Below are positions 49,901 to 63,631 of a DNA stretch of 64,000 nt, in pieces. Under the pieces are notes generated by a model. The model was not told where the DNA came from, did not search any database, and was given only the letters and a program-made list of their open reading frames with translations. The position numbers were made by a program, and so were the translations under genes. Numbering within the stretch: position 1 is the first letter of the stretch; every line of letters begins with the position of its first letter. This DNA is from Siphonodentalium dalli (taxonomy: Eukaryota; Mollusca; Scaphopoda; Gadilida; Siphonodentaliidae): positions 191,921,948 to 191,985,947 of the forward strand of contig CP136064.1 of the NCBI GenBank assembly GCA_032622095.1. Reading direction: 5' to 3'.

Positions 49901-52900
49901 AGTGTTTCCAAAGTGGCTAATTAACATATTTTTGTTGTGAATATACTTAAGAAATGAATGTAGTTGGTGTGTTATTGTGGGATACGGCGCTGTGGTCGTT
50001 TGTGGAACATTGTATCATAAACCGAGAATCTTAATGTGCCACAATGACCACAACGCCGAATCCCCCAATAACACACACTACATTTTTTTTATATTTATGT
50101 AGCTTTTAAATATTCCCATAAAAAGCTGAATGTAATCTTATTTATTTTCACAAAATCTGCCGATACAATACATTAAGTCAGTCCAATATAAGATTACCTA
50201 CGATAACGTGATCGATCGATATAAATAACTGGCTTCAGATCCAATTCGGCTGACCTTTTAAAAGCACGCCCAATGTTTCTGCTGACCGCGTTTATTGATT
50301 AGTTCAGATTAGGTCAACCGTGTGTAACTTCCTGTTCGTGATACACTCTTCGAATTATTGGGATGTAAACCGGGTGACCCAATTGGCAGTTGACCAATAA
50401 CCAAACATGATTTAGTTTAACACATACGGGCTATTAAAATATATACAATTGAACACAGGCATGTGTGCCCATAATTTGTCATGCAAACATATTTTTAATC
50501 ATGTATTATTTCCCCTAAACATGCCATCATATCCTAACTATTGTGTTTCTCTGTCCACAGATCATCCTGAACACGATGCAGAAGTACCAGCTGCGCGTCC
50601 ACATCGTTAGAGCCAACGACACAAGTTCACTCAATTGGGGAAAGTTCAAGACATCAAGCTTCAACGAGACAAAGTTCATAGCAGTTACTGCCTATCAAAG
50701 TGAAGAGGTAAGAACTTTTATCAGCTTCCTTTAACATATGTTCACCAACTGACGTGTTATATAACTAGAACTTCAGAAGATTTTGTCTTGGGTGGTTAAA
50801 ACACAAAGTCACTTGAAAGTTGCATTGAAAGTATTTCACAAGTACAGGCTAAAGACTGTCAGTAATAACCTTCTTCTTTTTTTTTATCTAAATAAACAAA
50901 AATCTTTATTTGAAGTAAATAGCAGACCAAGCTTCAATATCTCCGAAAATACTTGATTTTACATGGCGCTTTGCTTAACCAGATTTGTGCTCATTATGCT
51001 ATCTATTATTTTCAGTGTACCAAGTTGAAGGTTGACAATAATCCGTTCGCAAAGGGCTTCAGGGATAACAGAAGGTAAGTCTGAAATAATTTTTAAATTC
51101 TGAATATGGGAGAATATATAGTGGGTACGATTTTCCAAATTGCTTCTTTTCGCTCTGTAATAAAAAGTCTCGTTTGATTTTGTAATATAAAATAAAAAAG
51201 ATGAAGTTATGTTTCCCAATTATGATGGGTTGAGTAAGTTTGAAAACGACCAGTGAATGGTTCATTGGATCCTTGCATGGTAACCCTAACATCATAATAG
51301 TATGCACGCAGATGGATGCAGGATATATTAGTTCACTCAAGACCGCAATATCGGGCAAATATGACATTGAATCGTTTTCTCTTTCTTCACAGGACATGCT
51401 TCGGAGGAAAGCGACCATCACTTGATGACAAAGAAAACCAGTTCCTTCCAGGTAAGTTGAGATGTTATCAAATTATATAGATTCGCAATATCGTTACACC
51501 ATGTTTGTTAATTTTACAAACATATTACAAGTGTTTCAGTTTCAATAATACCACGATTTGCTTAATATTACCACACATACTTACTTGTAAATACCACATC
51601 AAATTCGAGGAAACAATCAGATATTAGTTCTCATGTATTAGTCGCTCTTAACTTGAATATAATTTATGAAGACAACATTTATCACGTAACAAACCGACAA
51701 TTCATGAACGATTGGTTCTGCAACCAACTACCTATCTCATTTCAGAACACTTATCGCATATATCACAACCCAACAATGGTAACAAGACAAAGTGGCAAAT
51801 TAGGTGGAACAAAATCTAGAACATCCTTCACCGAAAACCTCCCTTACCATATCTTCCCGAAACTTTGGAAAGAACTAGATACATCTTTACAGTTAGTTTT
51901 ACCACGTTCCAAATTTAAACGAGACGTATCTGAAGATATCATAAGCAGCTATCTTGACAGTGTTCTTTGTAAAAACCTACACTGTTTCGACTGTTATCCG
52001 TTCATGGATGAATCAACTATATATATGTAAGAATTGTTAAGTGAATCCAACGCATGTACGCCCATTATGTGTGAAGAATACAACTATATCATCAGTCTTA
52101 TATAATACCAAAATTTATATTATATATCATAATTGAACGATATTTTACTGTATTGCCACTTAGGCTATGGAAAAAACTAAACCACAAAAGTATCGTTGTC
52201 TACACTACTATAGATAAAAAAAACTTGTATCACCATTATATGCTGTCATTTGGGATCAGAGTCGGATTATAATTATCTAAGTTTGGGAGTGTGCAGGAAG
52301 ACGACCAGTAGGTCATGCCATCTCCCAGTAATATATACTATATTTTGTTTGATTTTTGTATTATACATTATCATGTTTGTTATATATTACTAAATAAAAA
52401 TTGAATTGAATTGAACCGTCAATAAATTGACCAGATTCCAGCATTGGTACAGTATCTATCAGTTTGCTCTCACTTTGAACTATTTTGCACAACTTAGAAT
52501 CAATTGCGAAGGTTTTAACTGTTAGAAAGATTATTTGATTTATATTTATAAAAAAACGACTGTAAATTTCTTAACTTTCTCGGTGATTGAAACCATTTTG
52601 TACCCCACATGCAAACATGTAACATAAAAACACATAACATGAAAACATTTCTACTTGCAGGAGTTTATCCGGAAGCAAAGCGTCAGCGAATTGAACCACA
52701 TATCTCATCACCAGAACTTCGGATTCTGAAAGATCAAGACGAGATGTGCCCAAAATACGTCACTGACCACACCCACAGCTTCACAACAGAGTCTCGTGCC
52801 GATGGTGCTGTCTGCTCCCCAGATTCGAACGATTTCTCCACCAACCATTCGCCTTCGTCGGTTGAAACATACGCGAGTGCATACGCAGAAAAGACACCAT

Positions 52901-53502
52901 CTCCTCGCAACGTATCACCGTCTACTGACTCATTGAAATACACCAACTACAACTACAACAGTGTATCTGAAAGATCGTCACATAGCAACGAATTACTCAT
53001 CGCTCCAACAACAACCGTGTCGCATCGCAACCAAACCATGAAGCCAGAAGTGTCCACGCCACCTCAGAACCAACTGTATGAACAACTTGTGGCTGGATTC
53101 GGCATTCCATCGATAGCTTCATTGTCATCACCCCAGGGTATTCCGAGAGCAGTAGACAATACGAATTCCTTTGACTTTAAGCCAACGGTGTTCAACTTCA
53201 TGGGGTCTTCGCCAACACAAAGCCAACCCTTCATATGCGATCCACTGAATCTATCAACAAAGAGCCAGTCGACCAATCTGCAGGCTGCCTCGAGTGATGT
53301 CTTATCGCCACCCAAGATGCCAAAACAGGGCGCATTCGACATAAACCTGCTTCCAACACCCACCGCTATCGACTTTCTACAGAATCAAGACTCCAACTGC
53401 AGCCTGGGACCATTCTACACAAATTCTTATATCCGCCAGAATCCCAGTGGACTGTTTGATCATCTACCGATCATGCCCCTCCATTCTACAGCACTGATCT
53501 GA
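46980..53502 (+). CDS. T-box transcription factor copy F
   Basis: Exons are 46980-47136, 47645-47834, 49345-49612, 50561-50707, 51016-51074, 51393-51451 and 52661-53502: 573 residues. The T-box matches the array consensus apart from Gly for Ser before W in NTGWTVTG. The last exon has a 9-nt in-frame deletion (GPFYTNSY where the others have GPFSVDYTNSY), Ala for Glu in ASAYAEK and Gln for Glu in TKSQST. Two insertions enlarge the introns: a 1.1-kb hairpin element in intron 2 and a LINE tail in intron 6. Both lie well away from the splice sites, so splicing may be unaffected. Exon 2 is the same allele class as copy D (GQMPHIQATIPPVSSPPPAT). Confidence 0.9.
47897..49004 (-). mobile_element. 1.1-kb insertion with 159-bp terminal hairpin and asymmetric inverted repeats
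   Basis: The bounds come from comparison with C, E and G, where AATAATATA continues directly into GAATAATATTAG. The left part is a near-perfect hairpin (47901-48059). Two bases later TTTATCTTACAAT (48062-48074) is matched by its perfect inverse ATTGTAAGATAAA at the far end (48992-49004). On the minus strand the element starts TTATC and ends with the hairpin followed by CCTATA. The interior has no convincing gene; the longest open frame is about 106 codons. No long target duplication is visible. The architecture resembles Helentron/Helitron2 non-autonomous elements, though their hairpins are normally much shorter. Confidence 0.7.
47901..48059. repeat. 159-bp hairpin, arms of 78 bp
   Basis: The arms run from GGTTATCACCACC to GTCC, around a 3-nt GTA loop at 47979-47981, and from GGAC to GATGATAACC. 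The centre is exactly symmetric at 47980. About 10 of 78 positions mismatch. Two of the mismatched spots are tandem GA facing GA (CGAG opposite CGAG), a motif that pairs stably as sheared G-A pairs in folded RNA or single-stranded DNA. Confidence 0.95.
49957..50084. repeat. Long inverted repeat in intron 3 of copy F
   Basis: Same hairpin as in C; one loop base differs (GAGAATCTT). Confidence 0.8.
51699..52415 (+). mobile_element. 5'-truncated LINE tail in intron 6 of copy F
   Basis: The insertion splits GTAACATACCGACCGTCAATG of the other units; any target duplication is short (ACCG). It begins within a C-terminal ORF2 segment open to a TAA at 52028-52030. Recognisable stretches are YHNPTMVTRQSGKLGGTKSR, NLPYHIFPKLWKELD and SYLDSVL...CFDCYP, typical of the last part of one CR1-like family. 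The 3' end is AATAAAAATTGAATTGAATT, a TTGAA repeat tail. It differs from both other LINEs in the window. Confidence 0.85.
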
Positions 53503-54543
53503 AAGTGAAACCTGCTATTGATTTCTAGGACAACCTAGTTCATGACCACTCATTGTGCTTTTTTCTTGTGCTTTACCTCAAACTTACAATGTGTTGCTAC
53601 TGGCATTTAATGTATATTATCTATAGTTGTCGCTCCATACATAGTATTTAAGTTGTTGTTGCGTTTTTATGTGCATATGAACTAGTCATGACATTATTTG
53701 TTAATTTTGTTGAGATATATAGTATTTTACGTGAATCCAATATGTATTAAATATGTATGAATAAACAAATTTCGATCAAGAATTTCTTTAATCAACACAA
53801 TCCTTTTGAGGGTTTCTCCCCCTTGGTACGCGGGATTCATGTCATTTTCAGGCGGTACGCATGATTCATACCCCACTGTCAATCTTCCAGGACGCATACC
53901 CCTTCTGTAATGGTAGTCCGTATTCAATTAAAAGTCTGGTACGAGACTTTGGTGGCGATAAATTGTTATTTTGATGGCTAGAATGGTATTACGTCCATTT
54001 ATTTTTGTATTTTTTCTCTTCTCGTTTTAGCGAAAGTGTTTGTGGGGTTTTTTTTAAATTTATTAACGTATCATTACTTCCGCTCTATTTACTTCAAGCT
54101 TTTTATCCGATCTGGACCTTCCTTACGAAAAATCTAATTTTGGTACACATGTACATCTTATCAGATTAGCATATATTAACACCTATTTCCTTGTCCTGTT
54201 TGAAAAAAAACCAATCAGGGTAATTTACTAATTTTTCTCCTTTTATTTTGCGTCTCTTACTTATATATTTTAATCTGTACAGGTATGATACCTGACCTTT
54301 ATATGAACTTATGAACCATGTAAATATCTCGAATCTGCACATATACTCTCCTATGATGGAGGCAAACAAACATAATCACTTAAGGGGTATGGGGAGTCCC
54401 GAGGTGTCCCTTTAATGTTTTTTGTAGTTTGTAGTTGTAGTTGCTGAGCGAATCGTGTGGTGCGCTGAAATGAGGAACGGGGCACGTGTAATAATGTTAA
54501 AATGGTTTTAGTTGTGTTAGTTATGTCAGACTGCCTTGCAATC
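53503..54543 (+). other. 3' UTR and 3' flank of unit F
   Basis: D-type flank with the full GGACGCATACCCC segment. No gene. Confidence 0.65.
53760..53765 (+). promoter_or_regulatory. Polyadenylation signal, copy F
   Basis: AATAAA in the conserved context after the stop codon. Confidence 0.7.
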
Positions 54544-54942
54544 AGGGAGTGTTTTAGACGGGTCAAATCGTGAACCCGACCTAACCTTGACCTTTAAAAT
54601 GGTCAATTCAAGGTCAAATCGCGCCTTTTGACGGGATTTCGACGAAATTTGATACCTAGGGATACTTTTGTCCGGAAGTGTTTTGGACGGGTCAAGACGT
54701 GACCCCGATCTGACATTCACCTTCAAAATGGTCAATTTAAGGTCAAATCGCGCCTTTCGACGGGATTTCGACGAAATTTGAAACATTGGAGTACTTTTGT
54801 CCGGGGAGTGTTTTGGACGGGTCAAATCGTGACCCCGACCTGACCTTTAAAATGGTCAATTCAAGGTCAAATCGCGCCTTTTGACGGGATATCGACGAAA
54901 TTTGATACCTAGGGTTACTTTTTTCCGGGGAGTGTTTTGGAC
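54544..54942. repeat. 129-bp minisatellite downstream of copy F
   Basis: Three units plus a partial, D/E/F variant. The third unit lacks the second TTGACC of its TGACCTTGACC, as in D. Confidence 0.9.
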
Positions 54943-57515
54943 TGCTAGTAGTATACATAAGATAATTTATATTGTTTGTCACTCCATTGGCACATTTTTG
55001 TTTTGGTAGTTGTTGAGTTTGAATTGTCAGTATGCTCAACACACTAACAGATTCAATGTGAAATCCACAAATTAACCAAACCCCTCTCACGTGAGTCTGA
55101 TATTACATCATTCTCTCAGGTCACCAGTACTGTTCAACACTCCCGATACGACCCAAAACGCCCCTTATATAGGTGACAAAGACAGGCGTGTCTTTGTATC
55201 CCGCGGGTGTCGGTGATGAACTTTAGCACGTGTTGTTCACGTTATATTATGTTATATTTTGTTACTTTCTATCCATGGGTCCGGGTGGGCTTATATAGTC
55301 TTGCATGTTGCCTGGATCCGGTGCGATATCAAAGTGCTGCACAACTAAACTATTAAACAGAAATATCTTAATAGTTTTGTAGTTATCTGATTTGTATACA
55401 AAATTTTATTAAGATTATTCACATGCAAATACAGGTCTTGTTCGAATTTGGGTCCGTTCCGATAAGTTTATGGAATTAAGTCTCTTTTAGACTTAGAATT
55501 TGCTGATTATTTTGGTGTTCGGATGATAACTTTAGTTATAATTGTCTGACATTTATATAGCCCGTTCCGTACTAATTTATACAAACTCAGCTGATTTATT
55601 TTATGAAATATGTCTGCAGTTTGGATATTATACCGTGCTTTATTGTAAGTTAGCCCAATATGCTACCTGTGAATTATCGGTCGATTAGTCTATGGCTGCG
55701 CACTCAAAAAACATGAAGGTCAACAAAATGTGAGGTCAAAATATATAATAGTGTGTTTTATTCAGATATGACCCAGTTGGCAGTTGGCCCACCACCGAAC
55801 AAGATATAGTGTAACACACGCATGCTCTGTAACTATTGTCATATGAGAATGACTATACGATATCCTTCATATCTGTGTGTTTGTGAGTATTTCCGCCACA
55901 TGGCAACAAACACTCATTCATCGATGATTTGTGTTTGTAAAAACCACTATCATCAATAATTAGTGTTGGTGTGAATCACGCTGCCATGATTGATGTTTGT
56001 ATAACATTGATGAGGTGATTACCGTACTCGTAGGATCTCGCTTCTGTCATACATGGTTGTGTTTGTTTAGTACTAATGCGGTGATTACTCGAAGAATCTC
56101 GCCGACATGGCTACAATCAGTGTTTGTATATATAGCGAGTTTTAGAAAAAATATACTCACTGCCGATGACAATCGAGCACGAAGCCTTGAATGACACACA
56201 TAACGGTATAAATAATACCATATAGCTATTGCAGAATCATATGCAATTTACATTCATCAAAGTACCTAATCCATAAATATTTCCGAAATTAAAGGTATGT
56301 AAAACATCTTGTAAAATTCCATTGCCGTTCCATTCCATTCCAAATCGCCGAGTATTTAAAGACTTCAATCTTATTTTAAAGATATTTAAATATAAATTCG
56401 CCATAACGCGAACTACCATATATGTCACGCAATAATGATGCTTTAATAACTGAAAAAGAAAAAAAACGACTAATAACCACTATGACCAACAGATGTCGAT
56501 ACATTTTTTTAAACATATTCTTAAACGAACTCTTCACGCACAGAAAGACTGATTCGAGTGCTCGAATTCAGAAAGCTTGTTAGTTTCTTCGGCATGCAAC
56601 AATAAAGAGAGTTCCTTGTTAATTTATTGATGATATTGCAGAAATAAAGAGCGTTTTTCACTTCTACTCAAGTATTTTTCTGAGCATATGAAGCCCGAAT
56701 ATAAATATTTCGTGTATTGATAAACCTATGTTATGTCTCCTTCCAAATTACGTAGACAACATTTGGAAGTTTGAACGAGCTATGTCCGTTTAAACCAAAT
56801 CACACAAAACTCACAAAGAGAGGAGGCAAAAGTCTGGATAAAATATATCGAATTGAGATAAATGTTGAGTTTTTATGAGTTCATCACTGTTCAGCTGATG
56901 AGTAATCAGAAACATGTAACAACATACATGCAATGATAACAAGGGATCCATAGAGCATGTTAGACAAACAATGGTCAAAATGTATTGCTACCAACTAAAC
57001 ATCAGCCCCGCCAAAGAACATCAGACAACGCAGTAACAACACTCGCACGTTGAGATGAGGCATACTCAACCATGACTAATTATGAGCATAAAGCTGGTAT
57101 TTTTCGTTAAATAGGAGTGTTCGTCGTGGCAGAGCATTTCATTCTCTCAACTGATAACCTGAGTAATATTTCTTCAGGATTTTATACAGCTTTATATCAG
57201 GTAACTCTTACACAGAATTCACTTTGTGAACCAGACAATATGAGTTTTCAAAACCATTTACGATTTTTTTTTAATCACAACCCGTTACCCTGAAATGAAG
57301 TAATGGTTGGTTCTCTTGCACAATTGATAAACCAAATTCAACAGTGCATATTTGAATTGCACACAGTAAAATAACATGCATGCCATTTTCTGCCAGTCAT
57401 GCTCTCGCGTTAACTTAAACTTTTCGACTACATACCAAAATTATTTTGATAATAAATAATTTTGCGCGATAATTTTTAATGTACCCATGTTTTACTTCCA
57501 GATTGCCACATAACT
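54943..57515 (+). promoter_or_regulatory. 5' flank of T-box unit G
   Basis: Unit start GGGTGGGCTTATATAGTCTT at about 55286. Collinear with F. The upstream TCACACC core of C, D and F is changed to TCACACA here (about 56802), while GGTGTGA near 55970 is kept. The acceptor ends at 57501. Confidence 0.5.
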
Positions 57516-60500
57516 ATGATCAGCAACACAATGTATGGGTACGGTGCGCAGGCAGTGCCTTACCACGGCACACAAGGGTATACTTTGCCAACGAACCTTT
57601 CTCCGTCCAGCTTCCAGATGGCCAACCTGCACATGTATCCTGTTGCAATGCCAACACAAGCATCATTCTGTGGTATGTCATAATGAAAAGGATATAATTA
57701 TATGCTGTAGTGATAGTGTTGACTAAAATCGTCTTTGAATTTTACAAGCAACGGATGAATTTGATGTCATGCTATATACGAGGAAATGCTACAAAATATA
57801 TATCGACAATAGTTGTAACACGCGATACAAATATGGTTCACGATAATTACACATACCAATTGTGCTTTTGATGCGATGTTGTCTATCGGAAGATCTTTCC
57901 AGACTATAACATCATTATACTTGGATATTACAAAACTATTTGAAATGCTAGATTTAAATTAACCATTGATTGCTTTATGTTCAAAACAGTTTAACGCCAA
58001 AACTGTTCTTATCATTCTTTCAACCAAATTAATATATTTCGACACGAAGAGCTCCCTTCGCCGCCGTTAGTCCTTCTGTATTATAGCATTGTGCAATTTG
58101 AGGACATACATTTAATCTATTCTATCTCTTCCAAATAAAACACTGTTTTTTGCTAAAACTTTATGTCTTTATGTTTCAATTTAAGATATGAAGAACACAG
58201 TTAGTCACGTAAAGATGCCACATATTCAGTCAACGTTTCCTCCAGTTAGCTCTACACCGCCCGCGATCGCAGCACCATCAGAAGATGACCACGTGACAAT
58301 CACTTTAGACAACAAGGATCTATGGGATAGATTCAACACGATAGGCACAGAGATGATTGTGACCAAACCAGGAAGGTTCGTATTTGTTTGTGTTTTGTTT
58401 TTGGGCAATCCTTGCATGGCAATATTATAATAATATAGAATAATATTAGAATAATTGTTGTCTGAATTCGTAGACGTGCCAACATTTTACCATCTAGTAA
58501 AACGCAAAAGACCATGCGTGTGTGTGAGAAGCTGTTTATCACATAACCATGTGCACCATTAACTCTTGTAAATTTATAGATAATCTATGTATATATTAAA
58601 TCAAGTACAAACTTTCTGCAACTTTTATTGATGCTTTTAATACTTGGAGGTCAGTAATCAATATGTATGTATTACCGTCGGTGTATCGATATATATACAC
58701 TGTATAATTCCGCCTTATTTTAGAACGAACCCGTCGATTTTGCCTGTCCTGAAAATTTGTGTTATTTTTTTTCTTCAGACGAATGTTTCCCTTCGTGAAA
58801 GTGAGCTGTCAGAAGCTATCACAAAAGGCCAAGTATGTCGTCTTAGCTGACGTCATCCCAGCCGACAACTGCAGATATAAATACCAGAACACCAGCTGGA
58901 CTGTGACCGGAAAGGGCGAGCCACATACATCAGCCAGAATGTACGTTCACCCGGACTCACCGGCTCCGGGATCATTCTGGATGAAGAAACCCATCTCCTT
59001 CAACAAAATGAAGATTACTAACAACCCAAACGACAAAAAAGGCCATGTAAGTTAACTTCATTGGCATATAGGACAATTAACTCTCGATTCATAGCCGATA
59101 TGCATGTATACGTGTGGCCGATGTATCTCAATTAGATGTTATCGTACATCCAGCATGTTTTTTTATTTACGGCTTTATTATGTATGTTATTTTCAAAAGA
59201 TGATCGTCACAATATTCTGAAATGAGCTTGTAGGCATATGTTTGAGTCAGCATGTGTTATATAGTCATTATACATTGAACATAACTGGACGTATTCTACA
59301 TCACAGTACCTTCAATGATATATCAAGATTTGCGAAGTGTTTTCAAAGTGGCTAATTAGCATATTTTTGTTGTGAATATACTTAAGAAATGAATGTAGTT
59401 GGTGTGTTATTGTGGGATACGGCGCTGTGGTCGTTTGTGGAACATTGTATCATAAACCGAGAAGCTTAATGTGCCACAATGACCACAACGCCGAATCCCC
59501 CAATAACACACACTACATTTTTTTTTTTTTATGTAGCTTTTAAATTATTTATTCCCATAAAAAGCTGAATGTAATCTTATTTATTTTCACAAAATCTGCC
59601 GATACAATACATTAAGTCAGTCCAATATAAGATTAGCTACGATAACGTGATCGATCGATATAAATAACTGGCTTCAGATGCAATTCGGCTGACCTTTTAA
59701 AAGCACGCCCAATTTTTCTGCTGACCGCGTTTATTGATTAGTTCAGATTAGGTCAACCGTGTGTAACTTCCTGTTCGTGATACACTCTTCGAATTATTGG
59801 GATGTAAACCGGGTGACCCAATTGGCAGTTGACCAATAACCAAAAATGATTTAGTTTAACACATACGGGCTATTTAAATATATACAATTGAACACAGGCA
59901 TGTGTGCCCATAATTTGTCATGCAAACATATTTTGAATCATGTATTATTTCCCCTAAACATGCCATCATATTCATATCCTAACTATTGTGTTGCTCTGTC
60001 CACAGATCATCCTGAACACGATGCAGAGGTACCAGCTGCGCGTCCACATAGTTAGAGCCAACGACACAATTTCACTCAATTGGGGAAAGTTCAAGACATC
60101 AAACTTCAACGAGACAAAGTTCATATCAGTTACTGCCTATCAAAGTGAAGAGGTAAGAACTTTATCAGCTTCCTTTAACATAAGTTCATGTTCACCAACT
60201 GACGTGTTATATAACTAGAACTTCAGAAGATTTTGTCTTGGGTGGTTAAAACACAAAGTCACTTGAAAGTTGCATTGAAAGTATTTCACAAGTACAGGCT
60301 AAAGACTGTCAGTAATAACATATTTTTTTTTATCTAAATAAACAAAAATCTTTATTTGAAGTAAATAGCAGACCAAGCTTCAATATCTCCGAAAATACTT
60401 GATTTTACATGGCGCTTTGCTTAACCAGATTTGTGCTCATTATGCTATCTATTATTTTCAGTGTACCAAGTTGAAGGTTGACAATAATCCGTTCGCAAAG

Positions 60501-62185
60501 GGCTTCAGGGATAACAGAAGGTAAGTCTGAAATAATTCTTAAATTTTGAATATGGGAGAATATATAGTGGGTACGATTTTCCAAATTGCTTCTTTTCGCT
60601 CTGTAATAAAAAGTCTCGTTTGATTTTGTAATATAAAATAAAAAATATGAAGTTATGTTTCCCAATTATGATGGGTTGAGTAAGTTTGAAAACGACCAGT
60701 GAATGGTTCATTGGATCCTTGCATGGTAACTCTAACATCATAATAGTATGCACGCAGTTGGATGCAGGATATATTAGTTCACTCAAGACCGCAATATGGG
60801 GCAAATATGACATTTAATCGTTTTCTCTTTCTTCACAGGACATGCTTCGGAGGAAAGCGACCATCACTTGATGACAAAGAAACCCAGTTCCTTCCAGGTA
60901 AGTTGAGATGTTATCAAATTATGTGTTTCAGTTTCAATAATACCACGATTTGCTTAATATTACCACACATACTTACTTGTAAATACCACATCAAATTCGA
61001 GGAAACAATCAGATATTAGTTCTCATGTATTAGTCGCTCTTAACTTGAATATAATTTATGAAGACAACATTTATCACGTAACATACCGACCGTCAATGAA
61101 TTGACCAGATTCCAGCATTGATACAGTATCTATCAATTTGCTCTCACTTTGATCTATTTTGCACAACTTAGAAGCAATTGCGAAGGTTTTAACTGTTAGA
61201 AAGATTATTTGATTTATATTTATAAAAAAACGACTGTAAATTTCTTAACTTTCTCAGTGATTGAAACCATTTTGTACCCCGCATGCAAACATGTAACATA
61301 AAAACACATAACATGACAAAATTTCTACTTGCAGGAGTTTATCCGGAAGCAAAGCGTCAGCGAATTGAACCACAGATCTCATCACCAGAACTTCGGATTC
61401 TGAAAGATCAAGACGAGATGTGCCCAAAATACGTCACTGACCACACCCACAGCTTCACAACAGAGTCTCGTGCCGATGGTGCTGTCTGCTCCCCAGATTC
61501 GAACGATTTCTCCACCAACCATTCGCCTTCGTCGGTTGAAACATACGCGAGTGAATACGCAGAAAAAACACCATCTCCTCGCAACGTATCACCGTCTACT
61601 GACTCATTGAAATACACCAACTACAACTACAACAGTGTATCTGAAAGATCGTCACATAGCAACGAATTACTCATCGCTCCAACAACAACCGTGTCGCATC
61701 GCAACCAAACCAGGCAGCTAGAAGTGTCCACACCACATCAGAACCAACTGTATGAACAACTTGTGGCTGGATTCGGCATTCCATCGATAGCTTCATTATC
61801 ACCACCCCAGGGTATTCCGAGAGCAGTAGACAATACGAATTATTTTGACTTTAAGCCAACGGTGTTCAACTTCATGGGGTCTTCGCCAACACAAAACCAA
61901 CCCTTCATATGCGATCCACTGAATCTATCAACAAAGAGCGAGTCGACCAACCTGCAGGCTGCCTCGAGTGATGTCTTATCGCCACACAAGATGCCAAAAC
62001 AGGGCGCATTCGACATAAACCTGCTTCCAACACCCACCGCTATCGACTTTCTACAGAATCAAGACTCCAACTGCAGCCTGGGACCATTCTCTGTTGACTA
62101 CACAAATTCTTATATCCGCCAGAATCCCAGTGGACTGTTTGATCATCTACCGATCATGCCCCTCCATTCTACAGCACTGATCTGA
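57516..62185 (+). CDS. T-box transcription factor copy G
   Basis: Exons are 57516-57672, 58186-58375, 58779-59046, 60006-60152, 60462-60520, 60839-60897 and 61335-62185: 576 residues, GT-AG throughout. The T-box is intact but exon 4 is the most diverged of the array: MQRYQ for MQKYQ, NDTISL for NDTSSL, TSNFN for TSSFN, and FISVTAYQ for FIAVTAYQ. All are conservative or at variable positions. Exon 6 has ETQF for ENQF. The last exon has RQLEVSTPHQN and LSPHKMP. Exon 2 is the C/E class and the 3' flank is the C class, whereas intron 5 is the E/F class, so the copy is a mosaic. No insertions. Confidence 0.9.
59392..59519. repeat. Long inverted repeat in intron 3 of copy G
   Basis: Same hairpin as in C. 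The flanking T-run is expanded and replaces a TATATT segment. Confidence 0.8.
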
Positions 62186-63228
62186 AAGTGAAACCTGCTA
62201 TTGATTTCTAGGACAACCTAGATCATGACCACTCATTGTGCTTTTTTCTTGTGCTATACCTCAAACTTACAATGTGTTGCTACTGGCATTTAATGTATAT
62301 TATGTATAGTTGTCGCTCCATACATAGTATTTAAGTTGTTGTTGCGTTTTTATGTGCATATGAACTAGTCATGACATTAGTTGTTAATTTTGTTGAGATA
62401 TATAGTATTTTACGTGAATCCAATATGTATTAAATATGTATGAATAAACAAATTTCGATCAAGAATTTCTTTAATCAACACAATCCTTTTGAGGGTTTCT
62501 CCCACTTGGTACGCGGGATTCATGTCATTTTCAGGCGGTACGCATGATTCATACCGCACTGTCAATCTTACAGGATGCACATCCCTTCTTTAATGGTAGT
62601 CCGTATTCAATTAAAAGTCTGGTACGAGACTTTGGTGGCGATAAATTGTTATTTTGATGGCTAGAATGGTATTACGTCCATTTATTTTTGTATTTTTTCT
62701 CTTCTAGTTTTAGCGAAAGTGTTTGTGGGTTTTTATTTAAATTTATTAACGTATCATTACTTCCGCTCTATTTACTTCAAGCTTTATATCCGATCTGGAC
62801 CTTCATTACGAAAAATCTTATTTTGGTACACATGTACATCTTATCAGATTAGCATATATTAACACCTATTTCCTTGTCCTGTTTGAAAAAAAAACCAATC
62901 AGGATAATCAGGGTAATTTAAGTTTTCTCCTTTTATTTTGCGTCTCTTACTTATATATTTTAATCTGTGCAGGTATGAGACCTGACCTTTATATGAACTT
63001 ATGAACCATGTAAATATCTCGAATCTGCACATATACTCTCCTATGATGGAGGCAAACAAACATAATCACTTAAGGGGTATGGTGAGTCCCGAGGTGTCCC
63101 TTTAATGTTTTTTTGTAGTTGTAGTTGCTGAGCGAACCGTGTGGTGCGCTGAAATGAGGAACGGGGCCCGTGTAATAATGTTAAAATGGTTTTAGTTGTG
63201 TTAGTTATGTCAGACTGCCTTGCAATCA
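62186..63228 (+). other. 3' UTR and 3' flank of unit G
   Basis: C-type flank (TTACAGGATGCACATCCC near 62568). No gene. Confidence 0.65.
62443..62448 (+). promoter_or_regulatory. Polyadenylation signal, copy G
   Basis: AATAAA in the conserved context after the stop codon. Confidence 0.7.
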
Positions 63229-63631
63229 GGGAGTGTTTTGGACGGGTCAAATCGTGAACCGACCTAACCTTGACCTTTAAAATGGTCAATTCAAGGTCAA
63301 ATCGCGCCTTTTGACGGGATTTCGACGAAATTTGATACCTAGGGGTACTTTTGTCCGGGAGTGTTTTGGACGGGTCAAGACGTGACCCCGATCTGACATT
63401 GACCTTCAAAATGGTCAATTTAAGGTCAAATCGCGCCTTTAGACGGGATTTCGACGAAATTTGAAACCTTGGGATACTTTGGTCCGGGGAGAGTTTTGGA
63501 CGGGTCAAATCGTGACCCCGACCTGACCTTGACCTTTAAACTGGTTAATTCAAGGTCAAATCGCGCCTTTTGACGGGATTTCGACGAAATTTGATACCTA
63601 GGGATACTTTTTTCCGGGGAGTGTTTTGGAC
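63229..63631. repeat. 129-bp minisatellite downstream of copy G
   Basis: Three units plus a partial, with the same variant set as unit C (GAACCGACCTAACC, AGGGGTACTTTTGTCCGGGA). Confidence 0.9.
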
